Shown here: positions 58,465 through 64,000 of the stretch, piece after piece
How positions within the stretch are numbered: the stretch's first letter is position 1
How the letters are laid out: every line of letters begins with the position of its first letter
NCBI RefSeq assembly: GCF_013297935.1
Contig: NZ_JAAFIX010000002.1
Coordinates: 62,001-126,000 of the forward strand
Direction: 5' to 3'
DNA length: 64,000 nucleotides
Source: Rhodoferax sp.
GTDB lineage: Bacteria > Pseudomonadota > Gammaproteobacteria > Burkholderiales > Burkholderiaceae_C
Program-made: the position numbers and the translations under genes
The notes under the pieces: model-generated
What the model saw: the letters and a program-made list of their open reading frames with translations, nothing else
What the model was told of the DNA's origin: nothing
The model's database searches: none

Positions 58465-59148
58465 TCAGGCGGTGATGCACCATGGCGCTTGATTGTGCAC
58501 CAATCCCATCCATAGCGCCCACCCGGATGCGGCACTGAGGGCCGCTCCGGCAAGGCGGATTCCCCATTGCCCATCGCCCAGACGGGCCAGGCTCAAACGT
58601 AACCACAACCACGGCCCGGCCATCATGGCGACCGAGGTTCCCAGTGCAAAGAGCGCCATGACCATCGCGCCGGACATCACATCGCCAGCCAGAGAAGCCA
58701 GCAGCAACGCGGAATACAGCAATCCGCAGGGCAACAGCGCCCACATCACACCAAGGGATGCGGGAGCCGCCAGACCGCGGCGCCCGCTCACGCGTCGCAC
58801 CGCCTGCCAGACCGACCGTGCGCCCGCCTGAAGCCACAAAGGCTGACGCCCCGACCAGAGCAATACCAAGCCCAAGACGATGGCCACAACATGCAAAAGC
58901 GACCACAGCGGGCGCAAAGCGGCTGATTGCACCGTGAGCCACCCCAAACCCTGAACAGACGCCGCCGCAAGCCCACCCAGCGCGCTGTAGCCGACAACCC
59001 GGCCAGCTTGAAAACTCCATAGCGCCCCATGGCGCTGATTTCCTGCCGCCCGGCCAATGCCCGCGCACGCCGCTCCGCACATGGCTACGCAGTGCGGCCC
59101 GCCGACCAGGCCCATCAAGAGTGCGGTAACTGCCAGAGAAGACTGCAT
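58465..59148 (-). CDS. DsbD_2/SafE-like membrane protein (cytochrome oxidase region)
   Basis: A 227-residue protein with six or so membrane helices. It opens with 'LLMGLVGGPHCVAMCGAAC', the paired GxHC...MCG motif of this UreH/SafE-like family, and has 'MWALLPCGLLYSALLLA' in the second half. Homologues lie near ccoNOP and copper genes and are thought to act in metal or oxidase maturation; that is by neighbourhood. It ends the hemN transcript, 9 bases behind hemN. Confidence 0.75.
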   Translation of the reverse strand: MQSSLAVTALLMGLVGGPHCVAMCGAACAGIGRAAGNQRHGALWSFQAGRVVGYSALGGLAAASVQGLGWLTVQSAALRPLWSLLHVVAIVLGLVLLWSGRQPLWLQAGARSVWQAVRRVSGRRGLAAPASLGVMWALLPCGLLYSALLLASLAGDVMSGAMVMALFALGTSVAMMAGPWLWLRLSLARLGDGQWGIRLAGAALSAASGWALWMGLVHNQAPWCITA

Positions 59149-59157
59149 GCCGCGGTG

Positions 59158-60558
59158 TCAGATGATTTTGGAAAAGCGCGCCCGAGTGCGGTCGGTTTGC
59201 AGGTAGCGGTCAAACACCATCGCCACGGCACGGACAAAAAACCACCCCTGAGTCGTGACTTGGATACCGGCATCGTCCAGGCTGACCAGGCCCTGGTCTT
59301 GCAATCCTCGCAAGATCTCCAACTCGGCTGCAAAGTAGGTTTTGAAATCCAACAGGTAGGCCAGGTTGATGGACTCAAACTGCAACTGCCCCTGGCACAT
59401 GAGTGCCATGATGACGGCCCGGCGTACGAGGTCATCGCGGGTCACCGCCATGCCCCGCACAATGGGGAAGCGACCTTGATCCAAAAAGTCGTAGTACTCG
59501 TCGAGGGTTTTGGCGTTCTGGCTATAGGTCGCGCCGATGCGTCCGATGGCAGACACACCGAGTGCAATCAAATCGCAGTCCGGCTGGGTGCTGTAACCCT
59601 GGAAGTTGCGGTGCAAGCGCCCTTGGCGCTTGGCCACTGCCAAGGAGTCGTCGGGCAAGGCGAAGTGGTCCATGCCCACATACACATAACCAGCCCCCAT
59701 AAACGCTGCCAATGAGTGCGCCAGCATGGCCACTTTTGACGACGCACCCGGCAACTCTACGGTGGCAATGCGTCGCTGGGGCTTGAAACGCTCGGGCAAA
59801 TGCGCATAGGCGTACAGCGCGATGCGATCCGGGCGCAAGGCGTTCACCTGGGCCAGGGTGCGGTCAAACGATTCAGGGCTCTGGCGTGGCAGGCCGTAGA
59901 TCAGGTCCACGTTGATGGACTCAAAACCCCGGGCCCTGGCTGCTTCTACCAGTGCAAACACCTGTTCCGCGGGCTGCACGCGATGCACCGCTTTTTGCAC
60001 CGCAGGGTCAAAGTCCTGCACCCCGAAGCTCAAGCGGTTGAAGCCCAGTTCCGCCAGGGTATCAAGCCGCGCAGCGTCTACGGTGCGCGGGTCGACCTCT
60101 ATGGAGTACTCGCCCCCGGCTGCGAAACTGAAGTTCCGGCGGAGCATAGCCATCAACTCGCGCAGCTCGGGGTCGCTTAGGAAAGTGGGGCTCCCCCCAC
60201 CGAGATGGAGCTGACTGACGGACTGGCCGGTACCCATGAGACCGGTGTGCAACTCCACCTCCCGGGTGAGATACCGCAGGTAGGTGGCCGCCTTGTCGTG
60301 GTGCTTGGTGATAATTTTGTTGCAAGCGCAGTAGTAGCACAGCGATTCGCAAAACGGAATATGCACGTACAGCGACAAGGGCAAGGCCAGCGCCGCTGCA
60401 CCGGAGCGCCGCTGCGCCAAGGCCTGGGCGTAGTCATCCGCATTGAAGGCTTCCACAAAGCGGTCTGCCGTGGGATACGAGGTGTAGCGCGGCCCGGACA
60501 CATCGAAGCGGGTCAATAATTGTTCTGAAATAGGGGCGGTGGCTGCGGCTGCGTTCAT
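59158..60558 (-). CDS. hemN: Oxygen-independent coproporphyrinogen III oxidase
   Basis: A 466-residue radical SAM enzyme. Cluster cysteines C70, C74 and C77 are in 'HIPFCESLCYYCACN', followed by the Gly-rich 'HLGGGSPTFLSD'. It makes protoporphyrinogen IX precursors without oxygen. Divergent from fnr with a shared FNR box, so it is expected to rise under low oxygen. Confidence 0.96.
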   Translation of the reverse strand: MNAAAATAPISEQLLTRFDVSGPRYTSYPTADRFVEAFNADDYAQALAQRRSGAAALALPLSLYVHIPFCESLCYYCACNKIITKHHDKAATYLRYLTREVELHTGLMGTGQSVSQLHLGGGSPTFLSDPELRELMAMLRRNFSFAAGGEYSIEVDPRTVDAARLDTLAELGFNRLSFGVQDFDPAVQKAVHRVQPAEQVFALVEAARARGFESINVDLIYGLPRQSPESFDRTLAQVNALRPDRIALYAYAHLPERFKPQRRIATVELPGASSKVAMLAHSLAAFMGAGYVYVGMDHFALPDDSLAVAKRQGRLHRNFQGYSTQPDCDLIALGVSAIGRIGATYSQNAKTLDEYYDFLDQGRFPIVRGMAVTRDDLVRRAVIMALMCQGQLQFESINLAYLLDFKTYFAAELEILRGLQDQGLVSLDDAGIQVTTQGWFFVRAVAMVFDRYLQTDRTRARFSKII

Positions 60559-60609
60559 GAGTACTCCAAGCTAGCGGCTAGACTGTGACGCAAGTAGGCG
60601 CCATGCAGC

Positions 60610-60623
60610 TTGATCTACATCAA
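60610..60623. promoter_or_regulatory. FNR box between hemN and fnr
   Basis: TTGATCTACATCAA matches the FNR consensus TTGAT-N4-ATCAA perfectly. It is 52 bases upstream of hemN and 51 upstream of fnr, so it can serve activation of hemN and autoregulation of fnr. Confidence 0.9.
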
Positions 60624-60673
60624 GGGAATTTAGGATGGCCTCATCCATAATTGACTTGCATCAGGGGAACACC

Positions 60674-61465
60674 ATGCTTGAACACGATTACGCCACCGCT
60701 AAGTCACACGAGGCTCATGCAGCCATTGCCATCACACCGGTCCCCGTGAATTCACAGACCATCAAGGTCGCGTGTTCCAACTGCAACCTTCGTGAGTTGT
60801 GCATGCCCCTGGGTTTGAGTGCTGCCGAGCTGGACAAAATTGACGATGTGGTGGCCAGCCGCCGCAAGGTCAAGCGGGGTAGCACCCTGTTCCGCAACGG
60901 GGAAAAGTTCACCAGCCTGTACGCCATTCGCACCGGCTTCTTCAAGACCTGTGTCGCCTCGGAAGACGGCCGTGACCAGGTCACCGGCTTTCAAATGGCC
61001 GGTGAGGTGGTGGGCTTGGACGGTATCGTGAACGACCACCACACCTGCGATGCGGTCGCGCTGGAAGATGCTGAAGTCTGTGTCATGCCCTTTGACCGGA
61101 TTGAGGAACTCTCCCGCGAAGTGAGTTCCTTGCAGCGCCATGTGCACAAAATCATGAGCCGTGAGATCGTGCGGGAAAACGGTGTGATGCTGCTGCTCGG
61201 CAGCATGCGGGCCGAAGAGCGCCTTGCAGCGTTTCTGCTGAATCTGGTGCAACGTTTGCACGCCCGTGGTTTCTCGCAATCGGAGCTGGTGTTGCGCATG
61301 ACACGCGAAGAGATCGGCAGCTACCTCGGCCTGAAACTGGAAACCGTGAGCCGCACCTTCTCGAAGTTTGTGGACGACGGCATCGTTGAGGTCAAACAAC
61401 GCCATGTCCGCATCATCAATACCGAAGCTCTTAAAGACATCGTGAACCCCAAGGTGTGCAGCTAA
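60674..61465 (+). CDS. fnr: FNR-type oxygen-sensing transcription regulator
   Basis: A 263-residue CRP/FNR protein started at 'MLEHDYATAKSHE' behind AGGGGAA. The four [4Fe-4S] ligands are present (C34, C37, C43 and C125 in 'HTCDAV'). The HTH 'EIGSYLGLKLETVSRTFSKF' has the E..SR residues that read TTGAT. Oxygen destroys the cluster and switches the protein off. It sits between the hemN and cco gene groups that it probably controls. Confidence 0.96.
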   Translation: MLEHDYATAKSHEAHAAIAITPVPVNSQTIKVACSNCNLRELCMPLGLSAAELDKIDDVVASRRKVKRGSTLFRNGEKFTSLYAIRTGFFKTCVASEDGRDQVTGFQMAGEVVGLDGIVNDHHTCDAVALEDAEVCVMPFDRIEELSREVSSLQRHVHKIMSREIVRENGVMLLLGSMRAEERLAAFLLNLVQRLHARGFSQSELVLRMTREEIGSYLGLKLETVSRTFSKFVDDGIVEVKQRHVRIINTEALKDIVNPKVCS

Positions 61466-61508
61466 ATCTGCACACTGCCCTGCCGCTGCACGCGGAAGGG
61501 CTAACCCC

Positions 61509-61781
61509 CTATTTCTCCTTCGGAACCAACACCAAGCCGGTAGCGGCATGGTTGCGCCCCTGCACAGCGGGTGCGAGGCTTTCGGGCTTGCCCACCCCTG
61601 CTTTATTGAGCTCCAGACCGGCCTGGTAGTAGTTCTCGTCAATCACCGGGTCTTTGCCGTGAGCAGCAAGGTAAAACGTGACAAAGCTGGCGATCACGAC
61701 GATCAGCGGGCCGGACACCACCAGCCACACATGGCCGAATTTCCACCAGGGTTGCGCAGTGTTGTGAGATGGAGAAGTCAT
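61509..61781 (-). CDS. FixH-like small membrane protein
   Basis: A 90-residue protein with one membrane helix ('VWLVVSGPLIVVIASFVTFYLA') and the family motif 'DPVIDENYYQAGLELNK'. FixH proteins help assemble cbb3 oxidase, together with FixG/CcoG and the copper pump FixI. This one is shorter than classic FixH and no ccoG is seen between it and ccoP. Confidence 0.8.
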   Translation of the reverse strand: MTSPSHNTAQPWWKFGHVWLVVSGPLIVVIASFVTFYLAAHGKDPVIDENYYQAGLELNKAGVGKPESLAPAVQGRNHAATGLVLVPKEK

Positions 61782-61908
61782 AGGACCCCTTTCGCTACAT
61801 AAACTTCAAATTGCCGGGCAAAAAACCCCGGTGCAGCGACTCCGGGACGGGAAGAATCCGCCTTGAAGTGGGGTGCGCTGTACACGGGGTGAGCCCTCCG
61901 GGAAAGAA

Positions 61909-62820
61909 CTACTTGGCAGTGCTGAGGTTAGAGAAACCCCAGACATACGAAGCCAGCACCTTGATTTGCGCGGGCGACAGCTTTTGGGCCTGCGCCGGCA
62001 TCTGGTTCATCTTGCCGCTGTTCACCATGGAGATGATCGCATTTTCACCATAGCCGTGCAGCCAGATGTCATCGGTCAGGTTCGGCGCGCCCAAGGCGGT
62101 ATTGCCCTTGCCGTCAGATCCATGGCAAGCCGCACAGGCTGCAAATTTGGACTTGCCGAGGTTGGCCCGCACGGAGTCGTGGGGGCTGCCCGACAGGCTC
62201 AAAACGTAGTTGGCAACGTTCTTAACGTCATCACCCGAACCCACCGCCGCAGCCATAGGAGGCATTTGGCCGATACGGCCCTGGTTCAGGGTTTCGATGA
62301 TTTTTTCAGGCGAGCCGCCGTGCAGCCAATCTGCGTCGGTCAGGTTGGGGAAACCTTTGGAGCCGCGGGCATCCGAACCATGACACTGGGAACAGTTGTT
62401 CATGAACAAGCGCTCACCAATGGCATGGGCCTGCGGGTCCTTGGCCATGTCTTCTGCAGACATGGCGTCGAAACGCGCATAGATGGGCGCAATATCAGCC
62501 TCGCCCTTGGCCATTTCCGCCTCGAACTGTCCGGTAGAAGTCCAGCCGAGTTTGCCGGCTGAAGTTCCCAGACCCGGGTAGAAGGCCAGGTAAACACCGG
62601 AAAACACGATCGTGATCACGAACAAACCCACCCACCAGCGGGGCAAGGGATTGTTCATTTCGCGGAGGTCACCATCCCACACATGGCCTGTTGTGTTGTC
62701 GTGGGCGGTCATGGCCTTGGCCTTGCCACTGAACCACAACAAAAACAAGCAGGCAATGATGCCGATGACGGTGACGGCGGTCACATAGACCGACCAGAAG
62801 TTACTTGTGAAGTCACTCAT
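61909..62820 (-). CDS. ccoP: cbb3 cytochrome oxidase subunit CcoP (diheme)
   Basis: A 303-residue subunit with two N-terminal membrane helices and two class I cytochrome c domains, heme sites 'CSQCHG' near 141 and 'CAACHG' near 224. It passes electrons from the bc1 complex or a soluble cytochrome to CcoO. It lies 18 bases after ccoQ. Confidence 0.96.
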   Translation of the reverse strand: MSDFTSNFWSVYVTAVTVIGIIACLFLLWFSGKAKAMTAHDNTTGHVWDGDLREMNNPLPRWWVGLFVITIVFSGVYLAFYPGLGTSAGKLGWTSTGQFEAEMAKGEADIAPIYARFDAMSAEDMAKDPQAHAIGERLFMNNCSQCHGSDARGSKGFPNLTDADWLHGGSPEKIIETLNQGRIGQMPPMAAAVGSGDDVKNVANYVLSLSGSPHDSVRANLGKSKFAACAACHGSDGKGNTALGAPNLTDDIWLHGYGENAIISMVNSGKMNQMPAQAQKLSPAQIKVLASYVWGFSNLSTAK

Positions 62821-62838
62821 TTTGATTCCTTAAGAGGC

Positions 62839-62982
62839 TCAGTCCTGCTCAAACGGCAGATTGGCAGCGTCTTGAAAATCGTGGGCCCGGCTCTTAGACC
62901 ATGCCCAGCGAACGATCGCGATAAAAACCACAAAGCTCAGCACCGTGGTGACGGAGCGCAGGGTGTTGACATCCATGTCCAT
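62839..62982 (-). CDS. ccoQ: cbb3 cytochrome oxidase subunit CcoQ
   Basis: A 47-residue protein (MDMDVNTLRSVTTVLSF...) with a single helix 'VTTVLSFVVFIAIVRWAW' and a short charged tail ending 'LPFEQD'. Length, helix and position between ccoO and ccoP identify it. CcoQ stabilises the complex, mostly CcoP. The start may be the second Met. Confidence 0.9.
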   Translation of the reverse strand: MDMDVNTLRSVTTVLSFVVFIAIVRWAWSKSRAHDFQDAANLPFEQD

Positions 62983-62992
62983 GTGATTCCCC

Positions 62993-63619
62993 TTATTTCA
63001 GCGCGAGACCCAGGACCTGCAGGAAAGCGATGGTGGCCTCCAGCTCGGTCTTGCCCTTGACTTCTTCCGAGGCTTTGGCGATTTGCTCATCGGTGTACGG
63101 AACACCCACCTTGCGCAGTGCACTCATGTGCGAGGGCAGGCTTTCAGCATCCACCAGGGTTTTTTCCAACCAAGGGTAGGCGGGCATGTTGGACTCGGGC
63201 ACCACATCCCGGGGGTTCACCAAGTGGATACGGTGCCACTCATCGCTGTATTTGCCGCCGACGCGTGCCAAGTCAGGACCGGTGCGCTTGCTACCCCACT
63301 GGAAGGGGTGGTCGTACACCGACTCGCCCGCCACCGAGTAGTGGCCGTAGCGCAGGGTCTCGGCGCGGAAGGGGCGGATCATCTGCGAGTGGCAGTTGTA
63401 GCAACCTTCACGGATGTAGACATCGCGCCCCGCCAACTGCAGGGCGGTGTAAGGCTGTACGCCCTTGATAGGTTCAGTGGTCGACTTCTGAAAGAACAGA
63501 GGAACAATTTCCACCAAACCGCCGGCCAGCAAGACCAGCAGAATCAACACGATCATCAAAAAATTGCTGGTCTCGATCTTTTCGTGCGAGAGGCCGGAAC
63601 TGGTTTTTTCGTTTGCCAT
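62993..63619 (-). CDS. ccoO: cbb3 cytochrome oxidase subunit CcoO (monoheme)
   Basis: A 208-residue subunit with one N-terminal anchor ('[23 protein letters not shown]') and heme site '[10 protein letters not shown]' at C73-H77. It hands electrons to the CcoN heme-copper centre. It lies between ccoN and ccoQ. Confidence 0.97.
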   Translation of the reverse strand: MANEKTSSGLSHEKIETSNFLMIVLILLVLLAGGLVEIVPLFFQKSTTEPIKGVQPYTALQLAGRDVYIREGCYNCHSQMIRPFRAETLRYGHYSVAGESVYDHPFQWGSKRTGPDLARVGGKYSDEWHRIHLVNPRDVVPESNMPAYPWLEKTLVDAESLPSHMSALRKVGVPYTDEQIAKASEEVKGKTELEATIAFLQVLGLALK

Positions 63620-63631
63620 AGTGAGTACCTC

Positions 63632-64000
63632 TTAAGCGTGTGCCGCAGCAGCAGGAATAGTCACGGTGTTGGCGCGTCCCGCAGTCACCGTCATCAGGGT
63701 GTTCCACAACATGATCAACATGCCACCCAGGTACAACAATCCGCCCAACAAGCGCAGCACATAGAAGGGATAGGTCGCCTTGACCGATTCCACAAAGGTG
63801 TAGGTCAGGGTTCCGTCGGGGTTGATGGCGCGCCACATCAGACCTTGCATCACACCGGCAATCCACATCGCGGCGATGTAAATCACGATACCGATGGTGG
63901 CAGTCCAGAAGTGCAGCTCAATCGCTTTGACGCTGTACATCTCTTTGCGGCCGAACAGGCGGGGAATGAGGTAATACATCGAACCCATGGTCACCAGACC
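63632..64000 (-). CDS. ccoN: cbb3 cytochrome oxidase catalytic subunit CcoN, C-terminal part (cut by window edge)
   Basis: Only the last 122 residues are in the window; the frame continues to the right. The visible helices and 'YYLIPRLFGRKEMYS', 'ELHFWTATIGIVIYIAAMWIAGVMQGLMWR' are typical of the CcoN C-terminus. The heme-copper ligands lie outside. Together with ccoO, ccoQ and ccoP it makes the high-affinity oxidase. Confidence 0.95.
   Translation of the reverse strand, partial: GLVTMGSMYYLIPRLFGRKEMYSVKAIELHFWTATIGIVIYIAAMWIAGVMQGLMWRAINPDGTLTYTFVESVKATYPFYVLRLLGGLLYLGGMLIMLWNTLMTVTAGRANTVTIPAAAAHA

Overview
The window looks like a chromosome segment of a Comamonadaceae betaproteobacterium, probably close to Rhodoferax. 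This is inferred from gene content and order, not from a database search. Supporting traits are an isc operon followed by dnaQ, uvrB next to an aromatic/aspartate aminotransferase, an intracellular PHB depolymerase, a complete methylmalonyl-CoA cluster, ccoNOQP-fixH-fnr-hemN, and a short dispersed repeat of the kind common in that family.

Bases 1 to about 24,927 form an integrated defence island. From left to right it holds the 3' end of a cytosine-5 DNA methyltransferase, a HEPN/DUF262 gene pair, a predicted PD-(D/E)XK nuclease-like gene, umuC and umuD behind a LexA box, and a six-gene operon on the minus strand that reads drmD, drmMI, a DUF4209/HEPN-like gene, drmA, drmB, drmC. This is a class 1 DISARM system with one extra gene embedded between drmMI and drmA. 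A sparsely coding stretch with strong palindromes follows. Then comes an integration module of small genes, an excisionase-like HTH gene and a tyrosine recombinase, which abuts an intact tRNA-Val(CAC). Just beyond lies the 5' half of a second, slightly different tRNA-Val that still sits behind a TATAAT box. This suggests the native tRNA was split and replaced on integration.

From 25,020 the genes are core metabolism. dnaQ and the iscRSUA-hscBA-fdx operon (Fe-S cluster assembly) are followed by uvrB, a nitronate monooxygenase, an aminotransferase, a secreted zinc phospholipase C/P1-nuclease-like protein, phaZ, an RnfB-like ferredoxin and a chemoreceptor. A long minus-strand operon at 41.7-51.1 kb (mutB, meaB, an unknown gene, pccB, an alpha/beta hydrolase, pccA, an epimerase) converts propionyl-CoA to succinyl-CoA. 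A divergent FCD-type GntR regulator probably controls it.

The right end carries two c-di-GMP enzymes, a thioesterase, an EamA exporter, dusA, and an oxygen-response block. That block comprises a DsbD_2/SafE-like membrane protein, hemN, fnr, a fixH-like gene and ccoPQON, with ccoN cut by the window edge. A perfect FNR box lies between hemN and fnr. The strongest novelty candidates are the DUF4209/HEPN gene inside DISARM, the nuclease-like gene in the umuDC operon, the palindrome cluster upstream of DISARM, the tRNA-Val replacement, and the unknown gene inserted in the propionate operon.
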